A stretch of 64,000 nt of DNA from Maribacter hydrothermalis (GTDB lineage Bacteria; Bacteroidota; Bacteroidia; Flavobacteriales; Flavobacteriaceae): positions 62,001 to 126,000 of the forward strand of contig NZ_CP018760.1 in assembly GCF_001913155.1 (NCBI RefSeq). The letters run 5' to 3'. The position numbers were made by a program, and so were the translations under genes. Below, piece by piece: positions 55,911-64,000 of the stretch (position 1 is the stretch's first letter; every line of letters starts with the position of its first letter). Under the pieces are notes generated by a model, which was given only the letters and a program-made list of their open reading frames with translations, was not told the DNA's origin and made no database searches.

Positions 55911-57026
55911 ATGAGAAAATCGCTTGCTAGTTATAGAAATAGTGCCTTTAAAAATTTCATTCGAAGGCACTCTAAATATGCACCAATACTCTTCTTTATT
56001 GGCGGATTCATATTTGACACCTTAACCTTAGGCCGTATTGACCGCACCTACGACCTAACGGTTTTATGTATGCATATGACCTCGTTATCCATTACATTAT
56101 ATCTTTATAATTTAGCGGATGATGGAAGATGGGAGAATACTTTTTTAGCAAGATATGAGGAGTATTTACCGCTCGCAATTCAATTTTTTTTCGGAGGATT
56201 ATCAAGTGCTTACGTTATTTATTTTTCTAGAAGTGTTTCTTTATCCAAAACAGCATCGTTTTTTATTATTTTAGTTTTATTACTAATCGCAAATGAATTT
56301 CTAAAAAAGCGAATTTCAAATAAGTATCTGCAATTTGGTGTATACTACTTTATCAGTTTCACTTTTTTTACTTTTATGATTCCCGTGTTCTTAAAGGAAT
56401 TAAATACCACCATATTCTTAATTTCTGGAGCGGTTAGCTTAGTCAGCACCTTAGTACTTTTCACTTTTATTTATAGCAAAAGCCCTAGTACTAGAAAGGA
56501 AATTAAACTAGGTAAAATGATTGGTATCATTATAGCCATTTACGGTATTATTAATGTGTTTTATTTTTTAAGATTAATTCCACCTGTTCCATTAGCTTTA
56601 GACAAAGGTATTGTTGCCCATGATATTGTATTGAAAAACGGGCGTTATGAAGTGACTTATGAGTCTGAGGAATCGTATATATTTTGGAGGAAACATAAGC
56701 TAGAGTATAACTACACTCCCGACCAACGTGTTTATATATTTTCTTCCATTTTTGCACCGACCGATTTAAAAAAGGCCATTTTTCATAGATGGAGAAAATA
56801 TAATGATAAAACCAATGAGTGGGAAACTGTTGAAGATATTGGCTATGACATTACAGGTGGCAGAGATGGCGGCTTTAGAGGATATACTTATAAAACTAAT
56901 GTAACACCAGGGGAATGGGAAGTTCAAGTTTTAACGGAGGAAGAACAAATGCTAGGTGTTATTGGATTTCAAATACATCTTAGAACCAACGAAGGACCAC
57001 TTAATTTAAAGACTTCAAAGTTTTAA
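55911..57026 (+). CDS. DUF2914 protein with N-terminal multi-helix membrane domain
   Basis: The 371-residue protein has about seven hydrophobic segments in residues 25-225 and a C-terminal soluble domain (about 230-371). The soluble part has HRWRKYNDKTNEWETVEDIG and a YTYKTNVTPGEWEVQVLTEE stretch, the pattern of DUF2914 (R-W and P-G-x-W-x-V motifs). The function of the family is not known. A TACTTTTG box at 55883-55890 is a possible -7 element. Confidence 0.85.
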   Translation: MRKSLASYRNSAFKNFIRRHSKYAPILFFIGGFIFDTLTLGRIDRTYDLTVLCMHMTSLSITLYLYNLADDGRWENTFLARYEEYLPLAIQFFFGGLSSAYVIYFSRSVSLSKTASFFIILVLLLIANEFLKKRISNKYLQFGVYYFISFTFFTFMIPVFLKELNTTIFLISGAVSLVSTLVLFTFIYSKSPSTRKEIKLGKMIGIIIAIYGIINVFYFLRLIPPVPLALDKGIVAHDIVLKNGRYEVTYESEESYIFWRKHKLEYNYTPDQRVYIFSSIFAPTDLKKAIFHRWRKYNDKTNEWETVEDIGYDITGGRDGGFRGYTYKTNVTPGEWEVQVLTEEEQMLGVIGFQIHLRTNEGPLNLKTSKF

Positions 57027-57174
57027 AATTAACTTGAGTTATTCTATTTAACAATTTATATATCAGTATTTTACATTATATAAATTATTTTAGAAATCTA
57101 AAATAAATTTATTTTTTAAAATTGTTTACTGGATCAAAACTTAGATTACCTTCGCGCATCTTTTTAAAATACAA

Positions 57175-57780
57175 GTGACAATATATCATAAAGTTAGAGC
57201 GGTAGATTACATGTTCTGCCAATTAGAAAAGGAAATAGGTTCTTTCCAAAAATCTACAGGACTTGGTTGTGTAGCCCATTGTGGTAATTGTTGTCTTAAA
57301 CCAGACATCAATGCTACTGCTTTAGAATTTTTACCACTTGCATATCATCTATTTAAGAATGGAAAAGCTGAGCACTGGTTAAGTCTTTTACAAAACGACT
57401 CGTCTACTAAACTCTGCCCGGTTTTAAATACAGTAATTGCACCTGGTGCCATAGGTTTTTGTTCTGAATATGCACACCGTGGACTTATTTGTAGGTTGTT
57501 TGGCTTTTCTGCAATGCTTCATAAAAACAATACTCCTAAATTGGTTACTTGTAAACCTATAAAAGAAAATAAACCAGAAGCTGTTGCCAATGCTGAAGCT
57601 CATATAACCTCCAAAAAGAACTACCCGCTCATTAGTAACTATTACATGCAATTGCGATCTATAGATGAAGCATTGGGAGAAGAGTTATTTCCTATTAGAA
57701 TTGCTATAGAGAAGGCCATATATGCGGTTTTAGGTTATTATGCCTATCGTAGACCACCAAGAAAAAATAAAGTCGCATAA
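57175..57780 (+). CDS. YkgJ-type cysteine-cluster protein, GTG start
   Basis: The 201-residue protein contains the cluster GCVAHCGNCCLKP (Cys32, Cys36, Cys39, Cys40), with more Cys in KLCPVLN, GFCSEY and LICRLFGFS further on. This CxxxCxxCC pattern identifies YkgJ/UPF0153-like proteins, which probably bind a metal ion. Function is unknown. GTG at 57175 is the only sensible start, as no ATG lies before the conserved region. Confidence 0.75.
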   Translation: MTIYHKVRAVDYMFCQLEKEIGSFQKSTGLGCVAHCGNCCLKPDINATALEFLPLAYHLFKNGKAEHWLSLLQNDSSTKLCPVLNTVIAPGAIGFCSEYAHRGLICRLFGFSAMLHKNNTPKLVTCKPIKENKPEAVANAEAHITSKKNYPLISNYYMQLRSIDEALGEELFPIRIAIEKAIYAVLGYYAYRRPPRKNKVA

Positions 57781-57877
57781 TCTAAATTATTTTCCAAAAG
57801 AGATAAAACGTATCTTTATAATTAAATAACTACGGTACCAAAACAAATCTTCTTTGGTATCTATAAAGATGGTTTAA

Positions 57878-58345
57878 ATGAGCAGCTCTAAAGAAATTAT
57901 TACAACGATACAGAATCACTTAATAAAAGACGTCCCCAATTGGGACAACCTTTTAAAAATAATCCTAGAGCATTTTAATTGCTCTACCGGTACGCTACAC
58001 TTTTTAGATAAGGACTCTTTACTACAGCTTCAATCGCAGGTAGGCATACCTGAATTTCTTATTCCTAAATTAGCTACTATACCTATTGGAAAAGGAATGG
58101 CAGGTATTGCTGCAGAGAGAAGAAAACCTGTTGAAATATGTAATTTACAAACAGATGAATCTGGTGTTGCCAGACCTTCGGCAAAAGACACAAAAGTTGA
58201 GGGTTCATTAGCTGCTCCCTTAATTTATAACGAAACGCTTTACGGAACAGTTGGTATCGCCAAACAGATATCTTATGATTTTACAGAAGCAGAAATAGAC
58301 TTATTGATGCAAATAGGTGAGTTAATTAGCAAGAAAATAAGTTAG
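57878..58345 (+). CDS. GAF-domain protein
   Basis: The 155-residue protein is essentially one GAF domain (about 20-150), with FNCSTGTLHFLDKDSLLQLQ, IPIGKGMAGIAAERRKPVEI and EGSLAAPLIYNETLYGTVGI. Such domains bind small molecules or act as sensor modules. It lacks any output domain, so it may pair with another protein. The three-Cys pattern of free-methionine sulfoxide reductases is not seen. A terminator follows. Confidence 0.82.
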   Translation: MSSSKEIITTIQNHLIKDVPNWDNLLKIILEHFNCSTGTLHFLDKDSLLQLQSQVGIPEFLIPKLATIPIGKGMAGIAAERRKPVEICNLQTDESGVARPSAKDTKVEGSLAAPLIYNETLYGTVGIAKQISYDFTEAEIDLLMQIGELISKKIS

Positions 58346-58370
58346 TTTCAAAAATATTGATCTAATTATA

Positions 58371-58395
58371 AAAAGCCCGCTTTTCGCGGGCTTTT
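58371..58395. terminator. Bidirectional rho-independent terminator
   Basis: AAAAGCCCGC and GCGGGCTTTT form a perfect 10-bp stem around TTTTC, with A- and T-tracts on the two sides. It separates the GAF gene (plus) from the large lipoprotein gene (minus). Confidence 0.85.
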
Positions 58396-58417
58396 CAATT
58401 CAAAATTTAATTTTAAC

Positions 58418-61400
58418 TTATTTGAAAATAACACTTGTAAGTGCTATCTGTGCCAAGTCTTTACCTTCTTCACCCTTAAAAGTAATATAATAAGGACCAT
58501 CACTAGAAACTGATTCTGTAATTGGTATCGTAAACATTGTTCCAGGTGTTCCGCCAACTTGTGCCGGGAGTTGTCCTTTCCCAATTAAACGACCATCAGG
58601 AGTATCTTCATGTATTTCAAAATCAAAATACATCTTTGGTGCTTCTTGCCAGCCTGCTGTTAAAGATACCGAGTTAACTCCTTTCAATGTAGAGTCCTCT
58701 AATTTAAACCAACCAGAGGGTTTACTTAGCAAAAGCATATCCATTCCGCCAAAACTCATTGCTTGCATACCATCTGCTATAGTGCTCTCGGTAAATTTAA
58801 CCGTATTACTAGGGATGGCAATTGACTTAGAACCCGTTAACGGAATAGTACCTTCGGCACCTGCATCGGTGTAACTTGCGGTAATAACCAATATATTACC
58901 CGGTGCGGAAGATTCTGCTGTTATGGTTCCTTTTGCAGGTAATGATTTTACTTTTTTATCATCTCCGTTCAAGGAAAGTATATACAAGGCAATTTGTCTA
59001 GATTCGTCAGATGTTACATTTGGGTGTGCTGGCATTGTCACTTCTCCCCAAACTCCAGTGCCACCGGTTACGATTTTACCTTGAATGTATGCTAAAGCAT
59101 CGCGACGTTCCTTGTACTTCGCAGCAACATCTTTATAATTAGGACCTATAGATGCATCCGCTTCTTTATGACATGTTTTGCAATCCATTGCTTGCGTCAA
59201 CGCCTTACCTGTAACTGCTGCAGAAACTTGTTGATGCCCCATATTCATGGCTACTTTATCCATTCCTTCTAAATAATCAACACTTACAAAAATATTGCTT
59301 GGATCAATTGCAGTTCCATCTGGATCAGTTACAGATACTTCATAATCTATTTTTTGACCTGGCAAGTAAAATGCAGGTATACTACCTCCTAACGAAATAG
59401 CGACTTCTGGTCTTGAATTACCTGCGACAATACTTGTGCTTTCGCTAATAGCTTCAGCTCCTTTATCATCAGCAACAGTTACCTTTAATTTATATGCTCC
59501 GGCATCTGTATAAGTAAAGCTTACACTTGGTTCTGTTGTTTCCTTTGTATCACCATTTCCAAAATCCCAAAGATACTTTATAGCATCATCCTCACGATCA
59601 CTCGCATCTACTGATGCATTAATAGTCAATGGGGTTTTTCCTGCGGTTTCATTAATAGTAACTTCATTGATTAATGGTGGTCTATTACCTCCGTTATATT
59701 CGATATACCCTAATGCTGAATTCGCATTTTGCGAAAACCAACCACTACCGTATTCCAATAGGTAAATCTTACCATTTGGCCCTACTTCCATATCAATTAA
59801 GTTATTCACCTTAACATTAGGAGCAAACGGTTCCATTTTACTGAAATCACCGTTTTCATCTAAATGAACTGCGAACATCCATCCACGCATCCAATCATAG
59901 ATAATGACTTTACCGTCATAGTAACTTGGAAGTTTCTCATCGCCCTGAAACATATCTGAATAATAGGTAGGTCCTGCCATAGCATTTCTACCGCCCGTCG
60001 TAGTCTGCGGAAATGTTGGTGTCTCATCATAAGGATAATACACGTAAGCTGGCATTGCAGGTGGTAATTCTGTCAACCCCGTATTATTACGCGATGTATT
60101 CATTGGCTTAGCTGGATCAAAAGCTGGTCCGTTTTCTCCGGTTTCGTAATTATAATCATTATAGGCATAATTATCCCCAATAAATAAAGGCCAACCAAAA
60201 TTACCCGCTTTTTTAGCTTGGTTCATTTCATCATATCCTCTTGGTCCTCTTGTACCTAAACTATCGGCTCTTGCATCTGGACCAACATCTCCCCAGTATA
60301 CATATCCTCTTTTCATATCTACGGATATTCTGTATGGGTTTCTATGACCCATGGTATAAATTTCAGGTCTCGTCTTTTCTGTGCCTACAGGAAATAAGTT
60401 TCCTTCAGGTATATCATACGTACCATCTTCTTTTACCTTTATTCTTAAAATCTTACCACGTAAATCGTTTGTATTCCCCGATGAACGACGTGCATCATAC
60501 TGCTCATGACCTGGAGTATCGTTTAAAGGTGCAAACCCATTGTTTACATATTTTTGATTCTTTTCATTAAAAGGTGTGGAGTTATCACCTGTAGAAAGAT
60601 ATAATAAACCATCTGGGCCAAAAGCAATTGAACCTCCGGTATGACAACAAATTTCTCTCTGACTATCTACATCCATTATTACTTGCTCTGAGGCAACATC
60701 AAACTTACCATCGGTATATTTAAATCTTGATAGTCGGTTTACCCACTTATCACCAGTTGGTGCGTAATATAGGTAAATCCAATGATTATTCGCAAAGTCC
60801 GGATCTTTTTGTAATCCCATTAAACCCTCTTCTGCATTTACGCCGGGAGTATTTAACGTTTTACTATACACGTCAAGTTTCAAAACTTCACTAAGTTCTT
60901 TGGTATCATTATTATATAACATTACTTCTCCCCTACGTTGTGCCACCAATACGTCTCCATTAGGTAGAACAGCCATTTCTGTAGGTTCAAAAAACTGACC
61001 TTCGCTTAAAGTAACTTTAGCAAAACGATCGGCTTCCGGTGGTATTTGTGAAGTTACTTTAGAATAATCTAAATTTAAGTTTTCACCAATTGCATATTCA
61101 ATACCGCCCAACAAATGCTTTAAAAATAAATCTTCGGAAAAACTTTCATCTGTATGTCCACCGCCCGTATAAAATGCGCGTCCGCCATCAAAATCATGAT
61201 ACCAAGCAATTGGATGAAAATCTCCGTTCTCACCACCTTCGTAAGATGACTCATCTAAAGTCATAACCACATTTACATCTGGATTGATATTCTTGTAATT
61301 GTATAATTCATCGGTTCTATTCCATACCGAGTCGGTAAAAAACTGGGTAGCAATAAAATTTTTGTCCTTAATAATAAAATCTGCCGTTGGTGTTCCTCGT

Positions 61401-61813
61401 GGATGACTCAAAAATTGGGCTCCTGCCAGGTCATTGTACCATCTCCAATCGTATTCGGTATCTGCTGCTGCATGTATTCCAACATAACCACCACCAGCTT
61501 GTATGTAGCGTTCAAATGCAGCCTCTTGGTTCTGGTCCAAAATATTACCGGTTGTACTTAAAAAGATTACCGCTGAATATTGTTTTAGGTTTTCATCTGT
61601 AAACAGTTCTGCATTCTTGGTAGTATCGACTGCAAATCCATTTTCTAATCCTAACTTTTGAATTGCTGCAACGCCCGCAGGTATGGATGCATGCTTAAAA
61701 GCCATTGTTTTAGAGAAAACCAATACCTTAGGTTCTCCTTCTCTTTTATTGCCACCACATGAGACAATAATAAGCGCAAAGCCCAAAAGCAGCGCATTAA
61801 AAATTTTTTTCAT
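58418..61813 (-). CDS. Multidomain lipoprotein: ThuA, PQQ-type sugar dehydrogenase, PKD, cytochrome c
   Basis: The 1131-residue lipoprotein (lipobox ending at Cys19) has five parts. A ThuA-like domain fills about 28-242, with YVGIHAAADTEYDW and GGGHTDESF. A GSDH-type beta-propeller fills about 260-705, with GLMGLQKDPDF, EICCHTGGSIAFGPDGLLYL and MGHRNPYR. A PKD domain fills about 710-797 (WDFGNGDT). A cytochrome c domain lies at about 865-950, with CKTCH at 878-882 and the presumed Met927. A C-terminal beta-sandwich, probably carbohydrate-binding, fills about 962-1131. Similar ThuA/GSDH/cytochrome fusions occur in Bacteroidota. It probably oxidises a sugar at the envelope and passes electrons to the cytochrome, an inference. 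Confidence 0.88.
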   Translation of the reverse strand: MKKIFNALLLGFALIIVSCGGNKREGEPKVLVFSKTMAFKHASIPAGVAAIQKLGLENGFAVDTTKNAELFTDENLKQYSAVIFLSTTGNILDQNQEAAFERYIQAGGGYVGIHAAADTEYDWRWYNDLAGAQFLSHPRGTPTADFIIKDKNFIATQFFTDSVWNRTDELYNYKNINPDVNVVMTLDESSYEGGENGDFHPIAWYHDFDGGRAFYTGGGHTDESFSEDLFLKHLLGGIEYAIGENLNLDYSKVTSQIPPEADRFAKVTLSEGQFFEPTEMAVLPNGDVLVAQRRGEVMLYNNDTKELSEVLKLDVYSKTLNTPGVNAEEGLMGLQKDPDFANNHWIYLYYAPTGDKWVNRLSRFKYTDGKFDVASEQVIMDVDSQREICCHTGGSIAFGPDGLLYLSTGDNSTPFNEKNQKYVNNGFAPLNDTPGHEQYDARRSSGNTNDLRGKILRIKVKEDGTYDIPEGNLFPVGTEKTRPEIYTMGHRNPYRISVDMKRGYVYWGDVGPDARADSLGTRGPRGYDEMNQAKKAGNFGWPLFIGDNYAYNDYNYETGENGPAFDPAKPMNTSRNNTGLTELPPAMPAYVYYPYDETPTFPQTTTGGRNAMAGPTYYSDMFQGDEKLPSYYDGKVIIYDWMRGWMFAVHLDENGDFSKMEPFAPNVKVNNLIDMEVGPNGKIYLLEYGSGWFSQNANSALGYIEYNGGNRPPLINEVTINETAGKTPLTINASVDASDREDDAIKYLWDFGNGDTKETTEPSVSFTYTDAGAYKLKVTVADDKGAEAISESTSIVAGNSRPEVAISLGGSIPAFYLPGQKIDYEVSVTDPDGTAIDPSNIFVSVDYLEGMDKVAMNMGHQQVSAAVTGKALTQAMDCKTCHKEADASIGPNYKDVAAKYKERRDALAYIQGKIVTGGTGVWGEVTMPAHPNVTSDESRQIALYILSLNGDDKKVKSLPAKGTITAESSAPGNILVITASYTDAGAEGTIPLTGSKSIAIPSNTVKFTESTIADGMQAMSFGGMDMLLLSKPSGWFKLEDSTLKGVNSVSLTAGWQEAPKMYFDFEIHEDTPDGRLIGKGQLPAQVGGTPGTMFTIPITESVSSDGPYYITFKGEEGKDLAQIALTSVIFK

Positions 61814-61910
61814 ACGTAATTTGTTGTTGTTTAGTTGATTTTAAGAATTTATAAAAATAGGGCGCACATTTTTACAAACCAATATTTTCTGTATTAAACA
61901 TTGTACATTT

Positions 61911-62537
61911 ATGATAAATTATTACCCTTTTAAGAGAATTATGTTAGAAATACCTGAGTTATATTTTAAAAATGATATAGAATTCAATCATTGGTTACAT
62001 AATAACCATTCCGAACATTCTGGTATTCATCTTATTTTTTATACCGTAGCACATGAAAATGAAAGTATGCGATGGGAAGAAGCTGTACAAGTAGCACTTT
62101 GTTATGGTTGGATAGATAGCACGGTTAAAAGCTTAGGCAATGGTAAAAGAAGACAGTACTTTTGTCCAAGGAAACCTAAAAGTGTTTGGAGCAAAGTCAA
62201 TAAAAACTATATAAAAGAGCTTAAAGCTAATGGCAGAATGCATGCCGCGGGATTAGCCTCAATTAAAATTGCAAAGGAAAACGGTTCGTGGAGTTCATTG
62301 GATGATGTCGAAAATGGAATTATTCCTAAAGAACTACTACTAGCATTCAATAAAAACCCCGAAGCATTTTCTAATTTCAAGAACTTTACCCATAGCCAAC
62401 GTAAAAGCTTTTTGTACTTTTTAAACCAAGCAAAACGCCAGGAAACTAGAACGAAAAGAATTAGTGAGATTATAAAGCACGCTGCTGAAAATATTAAATA
62501 TAGAAATGGTGGCGGGTGGCAGTCTTTGAAAAAGTAA
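61911..62537 (+). CDS. YdeI/OmpD-associated family protein
   Basis: The 208-residue protein shows the YdeI-like pattern: EFNHWLHNNHSEHSGIHLIF, then WEEAVQVALCYGWIDSTVKS, RRQYFCPRKPKSVWSKVNK and the C-terminal KRQETRTKRISEIIKHAAEN. The CYGWIDS and PRKPKSVWS motifs are characteristic. The biochemical function of the family is unclear. The start at 61911 is used; a second ATG at 61941 (MLEIPELYFK) is at least as likely. Confidence 0.85.
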   Translation: MINYYPFKRIMLEIPELYFKNDIEFNHWLHNNHSEHSGIHLIFYTVAHENESMRWEEAVQVALCYGWIDSTVKSLGNGKRRQYFCPRKPKSVWSKVNKNYIKELKANGRMHAAGLASIKIAKENGSWSSLDDVENGIIPKELLLAFNKNPEAFSNFKNFTHSQRKSFLYFLNQAKRQETRTKRISEIIKHAAENIKYRNGGGWQSLKK

Positions 62538-62591
62538 ACTATATCAGGGCACGCACTCAAGGTTTAAATATTAAATTCAACATTAAATTTG

Positions 62592-62628
62592 GACGCAAGC
62601 GTCGGAGCATTAAATCTCGATTATCGAG
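62592..62628. repeat. Two small hairpins in the spacer before the amidohydrolase gene
   Basis: GACGCAAGCGTC (62592-62603) and CTCGATTATCGAG (62616-62628) are each self-complementary. An ATTAAAT unit recurs three times around them (near 62569, 62582 and 62609). It may be a degenerate intergenic repeat or RNA structure. Confidence 0.35.
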
Positions 62629-62772
62629 TAAAATTAAGAACGTTATGAGCATTGTTTTATAAATAATTAATAATCCATAATTAATGGACTAATTCAATAG
62701 TCAAAATTTATGATAAACAAAGAATTACCAAGTATTCTTTTTACCTTCCCATTCCTAAATTGCCCAACTTCT

Positions 62773-64000
62773 ATGAGATTATCTATTTTGACGAAAGTTT
62801 TTGCCATTGCATTATTAATAGCGCTAAGCAGTTGTACTGGGACAAAGTCTTTAACTTGTGATGTTTTTATTAAAAATGGAAACCTAATCAATCTTGAAGA
62901 TGGCTCTGTTTCAATTTCAAATATTTTAATAACTAATAATAGAATTACCAGAATAATTGCGCACGCTGATTTAAGCAATATTGAAGCGGAAACTACCATT
63001 GATGCCACAGGAAAATTTATTGTACCGGGATTTTGGGATAACCACACACATTTTAGAGGTGGTGATTCATTAATTGGAGCAAACAAGAATTTCTTGAAGC
63101 TATTTATGGCTAACGGCATTACTACTGTTCGCGATGCCGGTGGTGATTTAACTTCTTCTGTACTGGAGTGGCGTAAAGCAATTGCAAATAATGAACTAGT
63201 AGGACCTAGCATTTTTACATCAGGGCCAAAAATTGATGGACCGGGCGGTACTTGGGCCGGTTCTTTAGAAGTGACTACTGGTGAAGATATTAACAGTGCC
63301 CTAGATTCGTTGCAGTCAATACCGTCAGACTTTGTGAAAATTTATGATAGCCGTATATCGGGTGATAATTACTTAAAGGTGATTGAAGAAGCTGAAAAAC
63401 GTGGTTTAATCACATCTGGGCATATGCCTTTTACTGTTGATCTTGATGCAACTATTAATGCCGGCCTTGATGCGGTCGAACATCTATATTATATTATGAA
63501 GGGCTCTTCTTCCAAAGAGAAAGAAATAACCCAACAATTGATAAACAACGAAATTGGTTTTTGGGATGCCATGCCCCTACTCCAATCTTCATTTTCTGAC
63601 TCCACCGCTTTAAAAACTTTCGAGCACTTAAAATCGAATAACGTATTTGTGGTTCCTACTTTACATATTGGTGGTGTACTGAGCTATTTAGATGAAGTTG
63701 ACCACTCTAATGACGATTATTTAAAATATATGAGCGACGGAATTCAACAAACGTACAAAGGGAGAATTGACCGCGTAAAAAATGCAACCGAAAAGCAAAT
63801 TGCCGACCGAAAAGCATTGGACCAATTTTTCGGTGATCTTGCTTTTAAACTAAATAAAAACGGAGTTTCACTTTTAGCCGGTTCAGATAGTGGAGCCTAC
63901 AATAGCTATACCTATCCTGGTATTTCATTACATAAAGAACTAGAAGCAATGGTGGCAACAGGAATCTCTAATTTCGATGCCCTGAAATCTTCTGCTTACA
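62773..64000 (+). CDS. Secreted amidohydrolase-family lipoprotein (runs off the window)
   Basis: The frame is open to the window end, giving 409 visible codons. The ATG at 62773 gives MRLSILTKVFAIALLIALSS followed by Cys, a typical lipoprotein signal; an ATG at 62710 would bury it behind 21 residues. The amidohydrolase metal site is complete so far: His91 and His93 in DNHTHF, His217 in SGHMPF, His237 in EHLYY and Asp372 in AGSDSG. Such enzymes hydrolyse cyclic amides or peptides (imidazolonepropionase- or prolidase-like). The substrate is unknown and the 3' end is missing. Confidence 0.9.
   Translation, partial: MRLSILTKVFAIALLIALSSCTGTKSLTCDVFIKNGNLINLEDGSVSISNILITNNRITRIIAHADLSNIEAETTIDATGKFIVPGFWDNHTHFRGGDSLIGANKNFLKLFMANGITTVRDAGGDLTSSVLEWRKAIANNELVGPSIFTSGPKIDGPGGTWAGSLEVTTGEDINSALDSLQSIPSDFVKIYDSRISGDNYLKVIEEAEKRGLITSGHMPFTVDLDATINAGLDAVEHLYYIMKGSSSKEKEITQQLINNEIGFWDAMPLLQSSFSDSTALKTFEHLKSNNVFVVPTLHIGGVLSYLDEVDHSNDDYLKYMSDGIQQTYKGRIDRVKNATEKQIADRKALDQFFGDLAFKLNKNGVSLLAGSDSGAYNSYTYPGISLHKELEAMVATGISNFDALKSSAY

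Noticed and set aside
1..64000. tRNA or rRNA genes, CRISPR arrays, insertion sequences and phage genes
   Set aside because: No conserved tRNA arms, rRNA segments, regularly spaced repeats, transposase motifs or integrase motifs were seen while reading both strands; a dedicated search was not possible.

Overview
The window is about 64 kb of AT-rich, gene-dense chromosome. It most likely comes from a marine member of the Flavobacteriaceae (Bacteroidota); the genus cannot be fixed from sequence alone. Supporting signs are DUF4199 and DUF2914 membrane proteins, the HAD-then-crotonase order of the beta-oxidation protein, RNA polymerase promoters of the Bacteroidota form TTG-N19/20-TAnnTTTG, weak or absent Shine-Dalgarno sequences, several TTG/GTG starts and many secreted lipoproteins. 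I see no rRNA, tRNA, CRISPR array, transposase or phage gene. The window looks like core chromosome with a few accessory genes.

Layout. 1-1.4 kb: 3' end of rmuC, a small membrane protein and an acyl-CoA thioesterase. 1.4-5.8 kb: the oxidative pentose phosphate pathway as a divergent cluster (zwf-pgl left, gnd right) followed by a DUF3124 lipoprotein. 5.9-8.7 kb: a stand-alone GIY-YIG-like protein facing a two-gene unit that encodes a membrane-anchored kinase-fold-like protein and a PycTM (Pycsar effector-like) protein whose HD domain has lost its HD dyad. This is the most unusual part of the window. 8.9-13.7 kb: an acyl-CoA ligase, a carB lacking its allosteric domain, and rpmH (55 codons). 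14-19.7 kb: a TPR membrane protein, lytic transglycosylase, alpha/beta hydrolase, a GNAT-like protein, mtaB, a GlmU-like protein and type B L31. 19.9-25 kb: envelope genes (DUF4199, GT2 glycosyltransferase, phosphohexomutase, ABC exporter). 25.1-26.7 kb: an ECF sigma factor, a putative anti-sigma protein and a secreted sensor-like protein. 26.7-35.3 kb: a BNR-repeat lipoprotein, rsmB-like methyltransferase, M20 amidohydrolase, HxlR regulator and purL.

36-44.3 kb is a fatty-acid degradation locus: fadD, a MarR regulator preceded by a perfect 30-bp palindrome, then HAD/crotonase, thiolase and acyl-CoA dehydrogenase. 44.3-49.9 kb: a group II PLP decarboxylase and a trehalose module, GH15 hydrolase divergent from a TPS-TPP fusion. 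49.9-57 kb: a beta-propeller plus double-NTF2 protein overlapping an MFS transporter, two secreted metallopeptidases (M28, M1) and a DUF2914 protein. 57.2-64 kb: a YkgJ-type cysteine-cluster protein, a GAF protein, a 1131-residue ThuA/sugar dehydrogenase/PKD/cytochrome c lipoprotein, a YdeI-like protein and the start of a secreted amidohydrolase that runs off the window.

Together the genes describe an aerobic heterotroph with NADPH supply from glucose 6-phosphate, fatty-acid catabolism under a likely ligand-responsive repressor, trehalose turnover, and secreted peptidase and sugar-oxidising activities. No complete known defence system is present. The kinase-like/PycTM pair is the best candidate for an undescribed system, and two regulator-associated palindromes (marR, hxlR) are the clearest new regulatory sites.
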